This document shows, piece by piece, positions 33,242-41,315 of a DNA stretch of 46,179 nt. Each line of letters opens with the position of its first letter. The stretch's first letter is position 1. This DNA is from Candidatus Kappaea frigidicola (GTDB taxonomy: Bacteria; Omnitrophota; Gorgyraeia; JAGLLT01): positions 1 through 46,179 of the forward strand of contig JAVCCI010000073.1 in NCBI GenBank assembly GCA_030765555.1, given 5' to 3'. Made by a program: the position numbers and the translations under genes. The notes beneath the pieces were generated by a model. That model saw only the letters and a program-made list of their open reading frames with translations. It was not told where the DNA came from and did not search any database.

Positions 33242-34758
33242 CTATTTAACCTTTCAATCTTTTCCTCAACGCCTTCTATATCAGGGTCTATTTCTAAAGA
33301 TTTGCGCCAGCTTTCCTTTGCTTTTTCTATCTGGCCTTTTTTAAAATATATATCACCTAAGTGATCAAAAATAATTGGATCCTTAATTAAACTTGATGCT
33401 TTTTCAATTAGTTCATGAGCCTTATCAAGATTATCTAATTTATAATATATCCAACCTAAACTATCAATAAAAGCACCATTGCCTGGCTCAATCTCAATAG
33501 CTCTGTTTAACATTTTTACGGCTTCTTTTAAATTAATTCCTTCTTCAGCATACATATATCCTAAATAATTAAGAGCATCTGCATTGTCAGGGTTTATTTC
33601 AATTGCTGCCTTAAATTGCGTTGCAGCTTTTTCTCTCTTATTATTAGTTTCATAGTAAACGCCTAAGTAAAAATAAGCTAGGTCACTTTCGGGATTAATC
33701 TCTTGAGCACTCTTATAAGCAGCTTCTGCTAAATCATTTGTATCCTGCTGTTGATAGATAGTAGCCAAAGTGATATAAATTCTATCAAGTTGAGCTACAT
33801 TTTCCTCAAGAGCTTTCTTTAAAATCTCTACACTTTTATCAAGTTGCTTTTCATCAGCATATAAATAAGCCAATGTTATATATGAAGAAGTATCTTCTGG
33901 ATACAACTTAAGCACCAATTCATACTGAATAGTTGCTTTTTTGTAATCTTTCTTATCAATATAGAGCTGCCCCAACTGCTTATAAACATTAATATTCAGC
34001 GGATCTCTTTTAAGAGATTCTTCATAATAGAATATTGCTTGCTCGCTTTTTCCCTGAATTTCACTTATAAGAGCTAGACTCAAATATGCAGGAACAAAAT
34101 CATCATCAAGCTCAAGGGCCTTATCAAATTTATTAATAGCTTTATCGAAATCTTCAATGTGCAAATAAATAAGCCCTACATTAAAGTAAAGAATTGGCAG
34201 ATCATCGACTTGATTAAGAAGCCTTTCATAAACATCAATCGCTTTTTCATTTTTACCCTGAAAAACTAGTATGTCAGCCAATGAAGATAAAGCAATTTTA
34301 TCTTCTGGGTCAAGCTCAATAATTTTCTCGTATTCAACAACAGCCGCATCATAATCTTTTTTAAAAGTGTAGATATATGCCAAAAGAGCATGCGCCTCTA
34401 CGCTCTGAGGATTCGCTTGTAGAGCTTTATCGATATACTGCATGGCATTTGCAAATTCATTAAGATTTAGATAATCTTGGGCTATTCTAAGATAAATCCA
34501 AGAGGCGCCTTCATTATATTCTAAAGCCTTATTATATTCAGCTATACCTTTATCAGGCTCTCTTTGCCTATCAAATATCAAACCCATCATAAAGTGGGCA
34601 TAGGCCTTCCTATCGCGGTCAATTTGCTCGTTTATTGCATCAACCTTAGCGTTTAAAGTTTGGGCTCCTGCAAAATTTAATATCGCAATAGCAAACACAA
34701 ATAATAAAGTTCTAAGACAAACCCTATACTTAGGCAAACTAGTAGATAAATGCCTCAT
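33238..34758 (-). CDS. Secreted or periplasmic TPR-repeat protein
   Basis: The 506-residue protein has an N-terminal hydrophobic segment (about 14-33, ending FAGAQT), consistent with a signal peptide or anchor. From about residue 50 to the end are about a dozen 34-residue TPR units, with the recurring A-x-x-Y-Y/L, A-L-E-L-D-P and YxxLGxLY patterns. TPR solenoids are protein-binding scaffolds; many such proteins in diderms work in envelope assembly or secretion. It follows the 31-residue basic protein by 1 base and overlaps the transketolase gene by 4. No enzyme domain is visible and the partner is unknown. Confidence 0.88.
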   Translation of the reverse strand: MRHLSTSLPKYRVCLRTLLFVFAIAILNFAGAQTLNAKVDAINEQIDRDRKAYAHFMMGLIFDRQREPDKGIAEYNKALEYNEGASWIYLRIAQDYLNLNEFANAMQYIDKALQANPQSVEAHALLAYIYTFKKDYDAAVVEYEKIIELDPEDKIALSSLADILVFQGKNEKAIDVYERLLNQVDDLPILYFNVGLIYLHIEDFDKAINKFDKALELDDDFVPAYLSLALISEIQGKSEQAIFYYEESLKRDPLNINVYKQLGQLYIDKKDYKKATIQYELVLKLYPEDTSSYITLAYLYADEKQLDKSVEILKKALEENVAQLDRIYITLATIYQQQDTNDLAEAAYKSAQEINPESDLAYFYLGVYYETNNKREKAATQFKAAIEINPDNADALNYLGYMYAEEGINLKEAVKMLNRAIEIEPGNGAFIDSLGWIYYKLDNLDKAHELIEKASSLIKDPIIFDHLGDIYFKKGQIEKAKESWRKSLEIDPDIEGVEEKIERLNR

Positions 34759-34759
34759 T

Positions 34760-34855
34760 TTACTTAGCCTTTTTCTTGTGTCTATCTCTCTTTAGTCTTT
34801 TTTTCCGTTTATGTTTGGCTATTTTTTTCTTTTTTCTCTTTTTACCGCAAGGCAT
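34760..34855 (-). CDS. 31-residue Lys/Arg-rich protein, AURKAIP1/COX24 (mS38-like) type
   Basis: Translation gives MPCGKKRKKKKIAKHKRKKR followed by LKRDRHKKKAK. About two thirds of the residues are Lys or Arg. The H-K-R-K-K-R-L-K-x-x-R-H-K pattern matches what I know of the short bacterial AURKAIP1/COX24-domain proteins, related to mitochondrial ribosomal protein mS38, so a small-subunit ribosomal role is likely. A strong AGGAGG lies 8 bases before the ATG and the stop is 1 base before the TPR gene. The name rests on pattern memory and was not searched; random low-complexity is unlikely given the ribosome site and tight spacing. Confidence 0.8.
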   Translation of the reverse strand: MPCGKKRKKKKIAKHKRKKRLKRDRHKKKAK

Positions 34856-34939
34856 GTTAACTTCCTCCTGTCTTAAAACAGCAAAATTCACTGTGTAATA
34901 TTGAAATTCAAATATTTACCAATCATTACTTATCAGATT

Positions 34940-35809
34940 TTAGTAAATTGCTTTATTTAAAGGATATTCAATGATTCCGACAACTCCAGCTTGCTTAAGC
35001 TTGGGTATTAATTCTCTCACTTCTTTTTCACATATAATAGTTTCAACCGCCACCCATTTACTTTGGGTCAAGCTAGATATGGTAGGCTTCTGCATGGCAG
35101 GAAGAATTTTTAAGACATCTTTCAATTTTTTCTCCATGACATTCATTTTAAGGCCAACCATTTCTTCTGCCAATATTGCACCTTTAATAAGAAGAGCTAT
35201 ATTTTCAATTTTTTTCTTTTTTGATGCATTCTTCCAAGTTTTCTTATTAGCTATTAACCATGTAGTTGAATAACAAACTACATCAATTATTTTAAGATTG
35301 TTAGCACGAAGACTTGAACCGGTTTCAGTTAATTCCACAATAGCATCTACTAATTCCGGCACCTTAATCTCTGTGGCTCCCCAACTAAATTCAACCTCGG
35401 CGTTAACTTTATTTTTTCTTAGATATTTCTTGGTTACGTTTACTAATTCAGTTGCTATTCTAGATCCTCTTAAATCCCTTGGTTTTTTGATTGGTGAATC
35501 TTTAGGAACAGCGACTACCCATCTAACAGGATTAAAACTCTGCTTTGCATATTTTAACTCGGCAACTTTAACAACATCAGACGAATTTTCCTCAATCCAA
35601 TCATTGCCTGTTAAGCCACAGTCCAAAACACCTTCTTCAACATAACGCGACATCTCCTGCGCCCTTATCAAAAGACAGTCAATCTCGTCATCATCAATTG
35701 ATGGTATATAAGAACGCGAAGAACATGATACATTAAAACCAGCCTTCTTGAATAATTTAAAAGTTGATTCCTGTAAGCTACCTTTCGGTAATCCAAGCTT
35801 AATTTTCAT
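34940..35809 (-). CDS. hisG: ATP phosphoribosyltransferase, long form
   Basis: From the ATG at 35809 the protein is 289 residues, the size of HisG_L. The N-terminal KIKLGLPKGSLQESTFKLFKKAG, the DCGLTGNDWI segment, the PRPP-binding region near VELTETGSSLRANNL and a C-terminal ACT-like domain (about 215-289, with QKPTISSLTQSKWVAVETII) are visible. It joins PRPP and ATP in the first, histidine-inhibited step of histidine synthesis. The long form needs no HisZ. The ATG is 9 bases after GAGG; a TTG one codon earlier is less likely. No other his gene is in the window. Confidence 0.95.
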   Translation of the reverse strand: MKIKLGLPKGSLQESTFKLFKKAGFNVSCSSRSYIPSIDDDEIDCLLIRAQEMSRYVEEGVLDCGLTGNDWIEENSSDVVKVAELKYAKQSFNPVRWVVAVPKDSPIKKPRDLRGSRIATELVNVTKKYLRKNKVNAEVEFSWGATEIKVPELVDAIVELTETGSSLRANNLKIIDVVCYSTTWLIANKKTWKNASKKKKIENIALLIKGAILAEEMVGLKMNVMEKKLKDVLKILPAMQKPTISSLTQSKWVAVETIICEKEVRELIPKLKQAGVVGIIEYPLNKAIY

Positions 35810-35930
35810 CAATTTTTTCCTCTTTTAAAATTTTATTATTTTCCTTTTTAATTACACTGCGCTTATAACGCTTTTTAACATCTTTTACTCTAGTCTTCGG
35901 ATTAATATCCCATGTTTTTCTTATTTTCAT
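35799..35930 (-). CDS. 43-residue basic protein of unknown function
   Basis: Translation starts MKIRKTWDINPKTRVKDVKK and continues to a 43-residue Lys-rich protein. The W-D-I-N-P-K-T-R-V stretch followed by K-K-R-Y-K-R is compact and non-random, but I do not recognise the family. AAAGG lies 10 bases before the ATG, a good promoter is just upstream, and the stop overlaps the hisG ATG by 11 bases, so it is the first gene of this transcript and probably coupled to hisG. It may act with hisG or in translation like other tiny basic proteins. A leader peptide is unlikely since it has no histidine. Confidence 0.7.
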   Translation of the reverse strand: MKIRKTWDINPKTRVKDVKKRYKRSVIKKENNKILKEEKIDEN

Positions 35931-35961
35931 TGAAATATAACCTTTAGAACACTGGAAATTT

Positions 35962-35991
35962 ATTCTATACTATGTGTTGGGGCTATGTCAA
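35962..35991 (-). promoter_or_regulatory. Promoter for the hisG operon
   Basis: On the minus strand a perfect TTGACA (35986-35991) is followed by overlapping -10 choices TATAGA (35964-35969, 16-base spacer) and TAGAAT (35962-35967, 18-base spacer). The leader to the 43-residue gene would be about 25-30 bases. Confidence 0.65.
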
Positions 35992-36063
35992 CTAAAAAGT
36001 ATCTAAATAATCTATATAACGCTAATAATCTATAGCTATTTAGTATGTTTTTCAATTTTTTTC

Positions 36064-36091
36064 TTGTAAATGGTCTTGGGTGTGATATAAT
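36064..36091 (+). promoter_or_regulatory. Promoter for the PpiD/SurA-like gene
   Basis: A consensus TATAAT (36086-36091) with TGA in front (extended -10) and TTGTAA (36064-36069) at 16 bases. It lies about 38 bases before the ATG, with AAGGAGG in between. It is divergent from the hisG promoter. Confidence 0.7.
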
Positions 36092-36128
36092 TTGCCCATT
36101 AACTTTATATTTCAAGGAGGAAATAAGA

Positions 36129-37727
36129 ATGCTAAATGTGTTGAGAAAAAAAGAAAACATGCGTGCAATACTTTGGGTTATATGTTTCATAATTATAATA
36201 ACCTTTGTTTTTTTTGGAATGCGTACTGGAGGACTTAACTCAGGTCCTAGTTCACAATATGCTGGTATACTCTACGGTAAAAAGGTGTCAAATGAAGATT
36301 ATGCAAAAAGCTACAAGGCTTGCTATAATCAAGCACTTATGCTCTATGGTGCCGATTTACCTAAAGTTATGGAGCGTCTTAATTTAAAAACACAAGCTTG
36401 GGAAAGAATAATCCTCATAAAAGAAGCCGAAAACCAGCGCATAACAGCTAGTGATAGTGAAGTAAAAGATAGGATTGTTGCTATATTTGGAGGTCCAGAA
36501 AGTTTCAATAAAGAAAAATATGAAACTATATTAGCAAATTACTTTAACACTACACCACGAGCTTTTGAAGAAGAAATAAGAAACTCTCTAAAAATAAGTA
36601 ATCTTCTTGAAACTGTTACTGCAGATATATCCCTCTCTGATGAAGAAGTTCTAGAAATGTATAAAAAAGAAAATGAAAAAGCCAAAGTCGCCTATGTTGC
36701 CATAGAACCAGTGAGCTTCATTGATTCTATTTCTCCCAGCGACGCTGATTTAGAATTATACTACAATGAGAATAAAGACCTATTTAAAACTCAACCACAA
36801 ATTAACGTGCAATATATAGTTTTAGCCACCGATGATAATTTAGATAAAGCAGAAGTAACCCAGGAAGAAATAGAAAATTATTATACCTCAAACAAGGAAA
36901 CTTTTCTTATTACCTCAGAAGCCGAAACACCAGAAGAAGAACCACAATACAAAGCTCTCGCTGATGTCAAAGAAGAAATAAAAACAACTCTTCTAAAACA
37001 ACAAGCTAAAGACTTCGCTCTAGATCAGGCAGTCATCATCGAGCAGGAAATTAACGATGGGACAACACTTGATATAGCTGCTTCTAAAAATAATATAGAA
37101 ATTAGGGAAACTGGCCTTTTTGCAGCCAATCAATCTATTCCTGAAATAGGTTGGAATTTTCAGTTCTTAAAAACAGCTTTTAATTTACAAGAAAACGATG
37201 TCAGCGAAATCACTGAAATGCCTGATGGATATTACATCTTAAGATTAAAAGAAAGAAGAGATTCCTACATTCCAGAATTTACCGATACAAAGGATAGGGT
37301 AAAACAAGCGTATGTTGCTACAAAAGCAGTTGAATTAGCAAAGGCAAAAGCTAATGAATATCAGACAGATTTTAAAAATAAAGTAGCTACTGGAGAAAAC
37401 TTCAAAGACATAGCAAAATCATTAAATTTAAAAGTTGAAGTAACTGATTTCTTTTCATACAATGATTATGTGCAGAGCGTCGGTAAGTCTCCTGAGTTCA
37501 ATGATGCAGCTTTTTCCTTAAAAAAGGGTGAAGTCTCAGAAGCCATACCTACTTCCAAAAGTTTAATCATTCTAACGCTAGAAGATAAAACTTCAATAGA
37601 TTTAAAACAATTTGAAACTGACAAAGCAGAATTCAGCAAAAAAGCCCTGCAGATAAAACAAGGAGAAATCTTCCAAGTTTGGTTTAACCATCTTTTAGAA
37701 AAGTCTGGACTACAAAGTAATGTATAA
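36129..37727 (+). CDS. PpiD/SurA-like membrane-anchored periplasmic chaperone (parvulin type)
   Basis: The ATG at 36129 is chosen because AAGGAGG lies 9 bases before it and a strong promoter overlaps the longer open frame that begins at 36045. The 532-residue protein has one N-terminal membrane segment (about 12-30), a SurA_N-type helical region (about 30-190, with GKKVSNEDYAKSYKAC and ILIKEAE) and a rotamase-like middle and C-terminal part. This layout matches PpiD, an inner-membrane chaperone for exported proteins. The parvulin catalytic residues are not clear to me, so isomerase activity is uncertain. It stands alone and converges on the redoxin gene. Confidence 0.82.
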   Translation: MLNVLRKKENMRAILWVICFIIIITFVFFGMRTGGLNSGPSSQYAGILYGKKVSNEDYAKSYKACYNQALMLYGADLPKVMERLNLKTQAWERIILIKEAENQRITASDSEVKDRIVAIFGGPESFNKEKYETILANYFNTTPRAFEEEIRNSLKISNLLETVTADISLSDEEVLEMYKKENEKAKVAYVAIEPVSFIDSISPSDADLELYYNENKDLFKTQPQINVQYIVLATDDNLDKAEVTQEEIENYYTSNKETFLITSEAETPEEEPQYKALADVKEEIKTTLLKQQAKDFALDQAVIIEQEINDGTTLDIAASKNNIEIRETGLFAANQSIPEIGWNFQFLKTAFNLQENDVSEITEMPDGYYILRLKERRDSYIPEFTDTKDRVKQAYVATKAVELAKAKANEYQTDFKNKVATGENFKDIAKSLNLKVEVTDFFSYNDYVQSVGKSPEFNDAAFSLKKGEVSEAIPTSKSLIILTLEDKTSIDLKQFETDKAEFSKKALQIKQGEIFQVWFNHLLEKSGLQSNV

Positions 37728-37812
37728 TATTTAATAGATTTATTTGTCTGATTTTTCTATTTCTTCATTAGCAATATCTTTTAATATTAAAGCTTTTTAA
37801 GGCAATAAAAAA

Positions 37813-37860
37813 CCTCCAGTTTATTTTCACGTTTTCAAAAAACGTAACTAATTCTGGAGG
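37813..37860. terminator. Likely bidirectional terminator hairpin
   Basis: The outer stem CCTCCAG/CTGGAGG (37813-37819 with 37854-37860) and inner stem ACGTTTT/AAAACGT (37829-37835 with 37839-37845, loop CAA) form a nested hairpin between two convergent genes. On the minus strand it is followed by TTTTTT; on the plus strand the downstream run is less clear. The rest of the 37728-37901 gap holds no gene I can support. Confidence 0.6.
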
Positions 37861-37901
37861 TCGTAAAAACACCTCTTTAGAAAGCTAATACATTTTATAA
37901 A

Positions 37902-38168
37902 TTATAGTATATAAGTTTTAAACTCGTCTGATTTGGGCACTTCCCCATCCCAACGAGCTACAACGCTACCTTCTTTTTCTAAAATAGTTGCCGGAATATC
38001 CAAGACATCGTTCATAGCCGCCTCAGTAAGACCTTCAACTGAATCCATATCAAGAAATGAAATTATTAATTTATCAGCTAAATCCCACTTATTTATAAAA
38101 AATTCTATTTTACTTTTAGTGGTTTTGCATTTAGCGCAACCTTGCTTACCGAATATTTTAATATGCAC
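37902..38168 (-). CDS. Small thioredoxin/glutaredoxin-like redox protein
   Basis: From the GTG at 38168 the protein has 88 residues: a beta strand MHIKIFGKQG, the redox motif CAKC (Cys11, Cys14) and a thioredoxin-fold remainder with a cis-proline-like DIPATIL near 60 and a WDGEVP segment. A TTG at 38186 lies within the GGGAGG ribosome site and is rejected. It lies downstream of nrdD in the same direction (84 bases), so it is a good candidate for the electron donor of the anaerobic ribonucleotide reductase, like NrdH-type redoxins. That link is an inference from context. Confidence 0.8.
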   Translation of the reverse strand: MHIKIFGKQGCAKCKTTKSKIEFFINKWDLADKLIISFLDMDSVEGLTEAAMNDVLDIPATILEKEGSVVARWDGEVPKSDEFKTYIL

Positions 38169-38252
38169 GGCCCTACCCTCCCTCAATTATATATAGTAAT
38201 CAATTTCTTGTTAATAAATTATCGTTCCCAAATACATGAGAGCGGTAATGCT

Positions 38253-40688
38253 TTATGTAAGACCGTATGCACCCTTCTGACGGTCTTTTAATTCACCTAT
38301 TTTGGATTTATTCCAATTATCAATCCTGGAATAATAACCTACAATCCTAGTTATTCCATAAACGTTACTTGATTCACAGTGCCCACAATTTTCTACTAGC
38401 CCCCTGCTGACTTTACTACAATCGTTACAGATAGTGAATTCTGGTGATATAACCAACTGGGCTGCTTGAGTATTTTTATATGTTCTTTCCACCAATTTCA
38501 TAATAGCCTCTTTAGATGGCTTATTCTCACCAATAAAGGCATGAATTATCGCCCCTGACTCAATCATAGTATGAAATCTGCTCTGCTTTTGAATGCGAGT
38601 GATCAAATCGATATCAGCATCAGCTCTAAAGTGAATTGAATTTGTATAATAAGCCTCATCATTCTCTACATTACCTTTTACAACTGTATGCGCTGCGGGA
38701 TAATTTTTGAGGTCAACCTTGGCCAATCTTCTTGCGGCTGATTCTGCTGGTGATTCCTCTAAGGAAAACTTCAAACCTAATTTCTTTTCTTCTTCTTTGG
38801 CTCTTAAAAACATATGTGAAATGATTTTTAGGCCCAACTTATAGGTCTCGTCATCATCATGAAGCTCTTTACCAGTTAAGGCTTGAACACATTCATTAAG
38901 GCCGATAAGACCAACAATGTAAGTAGCCTGATCTAAATCAATATACGGCCTGCCGTCCTTAGCTATTTTGCCAACTTCCCACATAGGCATACCCGGTTTA
39001 CTCATCAATTTAGCAATAAATTCTTTCTTTTGTAAATGGGCTTTAAAAACTAAATCCATAGCTGTATCTATTTCACCAAAAACTCCCTGTATATTACCCC
39101 TGCCAGCCCTATAAGCTGCCTGAGGTAAATTAACGGTTACATTCTGAAAACCACAGAACCTCATTGACTCTGGGTGTTCTATCATGTAGTTATCTTTTAT
39201 TTGAGTTCTGAGCCGACAACAAGCAGAAAGAGTTACTTCGTCTCTATCAAAAATGAAATAGGTAGAACCATTTTCGCTAGCAATCTGAGAAGCATAATCT
39301 AAAAGTTCAAGCTGTTTTGGATCCGCGAGGCCCTCTTCGGTAATATGAAAATCGCACTTAGGAAACGCAAAGGGATGACCATCTCGATCACCTTCACGCC
39401 AAACACTTAACATCGCTCTAGTAAACTCCTGTGCTGCTTCTTCATAGTCTCCATAAGTTCTACCTGTGGGTTTTCCTCCCGGACCAATTGCTGGGATATT
39501 TTTAAGATAAGTGGGTATACCTGTATGAATATTAAAATCAATAAATAAACTCTGCCCGCCTCTGGAAAACGCATTTTGACTACCTGAGAATATTAGATAT
39601 TGGGCTTCTTGTCTCATTTCTTTAAAACTCATACCTTCAACATAGGGAGCATAAAATATATTAACATAGCCTATACCTAAAGCTCCTGCATAATAGGCCT
39701 GCATAGAAGCTAAATAAGTATTAAGATGCCCTGTTAATGTCCTGGCATGTGACGCCGGGGCACTTGCTGTATCTAAATTACCTAAATCCAAACCGTATTT
39801 CTTGATATATTCCAAAGAATGGCTACTACAATAAACCCGGGGGTATCCAAGATCATGAACATGAACCATACCTTTTAAATGTCCGGTAGCTACATCTGCA
39901 GAGAAAATATTCTGCAACATATATTGCTTCAATGTTGTTTCAGCTATAGCTAAATTAATTGCTTCTGGATTATTTGAAGTAATGTTGCTATTTTCAGAAC
40001 TCTTAGAATAAATAAGTTGCTCAATATCAAAAGAAGGCATACCAATAACAGCCTGTTTCTTTAATTTCTTACCCAAACCTCTTTCAAAAAGCTCATTATC
40101 TACTAATTCTCTAATGAGTGAGGTCGAAATCTGACCAATCCCTGATCTGAATATTTTTTGCTCAACACTTGAAGCTATATCCCAAGAAAGATCTTCAGTA
40201 ATCTTAGCCTCTTTTTGAAGAGCTTGAGCTATTCGCTGTTTTTCCCAAGTTAATATTTTATCCTTGGCTAAAGGAGTAACTAATAAAGATAAATCAGTAG
40301 AATCGGTTCTTTCTTGAACTCTTTTTCTTACCTGAAGCTTCGATCTCAAATCAGTTCTTTTTTCACGATAGAGAATATAGGCTTTAGCTGTTTTAGCATG
40401 ACCAGTTTCAATTAAAACTTTTTCAACTATATCCTGAATTTCTTCAATTGAAGGATTTTTATCAATAAAATTCTTCTTTAGATATAAAGAGACTACATTA
40501 GAAAGTTCTTCTGCCAGCAGCCTATCTTCACCGCCTACCGCTTTAGCCGCTTTAAAAATCGCGTCCTCAATCCTCTTTTTTGAAAATGGAATAACCCGGC
40601 TATTTCTTTTTTTGACGTGGGTAAAACAAGGGGTCGTTTTATTGCCTGATGCAATTTTATTATTTACAGCAGCAGTACTTTCTGACAT
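38253..40688 (-). CDS. nrdD: Anaerobic (class III) ribonucleoside-triphosphate reductase
   Basis: The 811-residue protein begins with one clear ATP-cone (about 30-112, VIPFSKKRIEDAIFKAAKAV) and has a second, weaker cone-like segment (about 145-220). The catalytic barrel follows, with SSHSLEYIKKYG, GHLNTYLASMQAYYAGALGIGYVNIFYAP and SRGGQSLFIDFN. The C-terminus has a zinc site (Cys754, Cys757, Cys768, Cys771) and the glycyl radical loop RIVGYYSR with Gly784. It makes dNTPs without oxygen. NrdG, which installs the radical, is not in the window. It is cotranscribed with nrdR (5 bases) and has AAGGAGAGG upstream. Confidence 0.95.
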   Translation of the reverse strand: MSESTAAVNNKIASGNKTTPCFTHVKKRNSRVIPFSKKRIEDAIFKAAKAVGGEDRLLAEELSNVVSLYLKKNFIDKNPSIEEIQDIVEKVLIETGHAKTAKAYILYREKRTDLRSKLQVRKRVQERTDSTDLSLLVTPLAKDKILTWEKQRIAQALQKEAKITEDLSWDIASSVEQKIFRSGIGQISTSLIRELVDNELFERGLGKKLKKQAVIGMPSFDIEQLIYSKSSENSNITSNNPEAINLAIAETTLKQYMLQNIFSADVATGHLKGMVHVHDLGYPRVYCSSHSLEYIKKYGLDLGNLDTASAPASHARTLTGHLNTYLASMQAYYAGALGIGYVNIFYAPYVEGMSFKEMRQEAQYLIFSGSQNAFSRGGQSLFIDFNIHTGIPTYLKNIPAIGPGGKPTGRTYGDYEEAAQEFTRAMLSVWREGDRDGHPFAFPKCDFHITEEGLADPKQLELLDYASQIASENGSTYFIFDRDEVTLSACCRLRTQIKDNYMIEHPESMRFCGFQNVTVNLPQAAYRAGRGNIQGVFGEIDTAMDLVFKAHLQKKEFIAKLMSKPGMPMWEVGKIAKDGRPYIDLDQATYIVGLIGLNECVQALTGKELHDDDETYKLGLKIISHMFLRAKEEEKKLGLKFSLEESPAESAARRLAKVDLKNYPAAHTVVKGNVENDEAYYTNSIHFRADADIDLITRIQKQSRFHTMIESGAIIHAFIGENKPSKEAIMKLVERTYKNTQAAQLVISPEFTICNDCSKVSRGLVENCGHCESSNVYGITRIVGYYSRIDNWNKSKIGELKDRQKGAYGLT

Positions 40689-40693
40689 CCTGT

Positions 40694-41155
40694 TTATTTC
40701 CTCTCCTTAGCTAGTATTTGTTTAAGCTCTTTCATGAACTGATTAACATCCTTAAATTCTCTATAAACAGAGGCAAACCTCACATAAGCTACCTGGTCTA
40801 ATTTGCCTAAGCGTTGCATTATAAGTTCGCCCACTTCAACAGATTCAACCTCTTTATCAAAATTTCTTTGAAGTGTTCTTTCAATATCATCAACAGTTTC
40901 TTCTAATTTTTCAACACTAATCGGTCTCTTCTCACAGGACTTCACAAGACCCGAAAGCACCTTTTTCCTATCAAATGATTCTCTGCGACCATCTTTCTTA
41001 ACCACCATTAAAGATACGCCTTCTATATGTTCATAGGTCGTATAACGCCTCTGACACTTAAGGCATTCCCTTCTTCTTCTGATGGCATCCCCTTCTTGCG
41101 AGGATCTGGAATCAACTACTTTATCTTCTTCGTGGCCACAATAGGGACATTTCAT
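40694..41155 (-). CDS. nrdR: Transcriptional repressor NrdR
   Basis: The 153-residue protein has the NrdR zinc ribbon (Cys3, Cys6, Cys31, Cys34, with RRRRECLKCQRRYTTYE) and an ATP-cone domain (about 48-138). It senses ATP and dATP and represses ribonucleotide reductase genes. It is immediately upstream of nrdD, and two NrdR boxes overlap the promoter just above it, so it very likely represses its own operon. Length and motifs are standard. Confidence 0.97.
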   Translation of the reverse strand: MKCPYCGHEEDKVVDSRSSQEGDAIRRRRECLKCQRRYTTYEHIEGVSLMVVKKDGRRESFDRKKVLSGLVKSCEKRPISVEKLEETVDDIERTLQRNFDKEVESVEVGELIMQRLGKLDQVAYVRFASVYREFKDVNQFMKELKQILAKERK

Positions 41156-41194
41156 TTTTTAATTATTCCTTTTTATCAAATTTGGCGGAAAACC

Positions 41195-41238
41195 ACACTA
41201 TATTGTGTTGAATAACATAATTATACACTATATTTAGA
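41195..41238. promoter_or_regulatory. Two NrdR boxes upstream of nrdR-nrdD
   Basis: ACACTATATTGTGT (41195-41208) and ACACTATATTTAGA (41225-41238) both fit the NrdR box consensus acaCwAtATaTwGtgt and start 30 bases apart, close to the three helical turns typical for paired boxes. The second box lies between the -35 and -10 of the operon promoter and the first lies around the likely start site. Confidence 0.85.
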
Positions 41239-41247
41239 ATTTGTCAA
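41220..41247 (-). promoter_or_regulatory. Promoter for nrdR-nrdD
   Basis: On the minus strand TTGACA (41242-41247) and TATAAT (41220-41225) are both perfect, with a 16-base spacer. The leader to the nrdR ATG at 41155 is about 55-60 bases. The NrdR boxes overlap it, so binding should block polymerase. Confidence 0.8.
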
Positions 41248-41286
41248 GGCGTAAAAAAATTATAATTCTTAACTCTTTTTACCCAA

Positions 41287-41308
41287 AAGTGTATTAAATA
41301 AAACACTT
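41287..41308 (-). terminator. Weak possible terminator after the dCMP deaminase gene
   Basis: On the minus strand AAGTGT and ACACTT can pair across a 10-base AT-rich loop, followed by TTTT, 8 bases after the stop at 41316. The stem is short and AT-rich. Confidence 0.3.
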
Positions 41309-41315
41309 GCAATAC

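Noticed and set aside
36045..36128. A 28-residue upstream extension of the PpiD-like protein
   Set aside because: The promoter -10 lies inside it, and the ATG at 36129 has a strong AAGGAGG and a natural signal anchor.
35960..36190. A 76-codon minus-strand open frame in the hisG/PpiD intergenic region
   Set aside because: It overlaps both divergent promoters and the start of the PpiD-like gene, and has no recognisable domain.
37740..37793. A short minus-strand frame reading KALILKDIANEEIEKSDK before a stop
   Set aside because: It looks protein-like, but an in-frame stop directly precedes it and there is no start codon or ribosome site, so it is not a gene; a remnant cannot be excluded.
38169..38186. 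A six-residue TTG-initiated extension of the redoxin
   Set aside because: It would place the start codon within the GGGAGG ribosome site of the GTG start.
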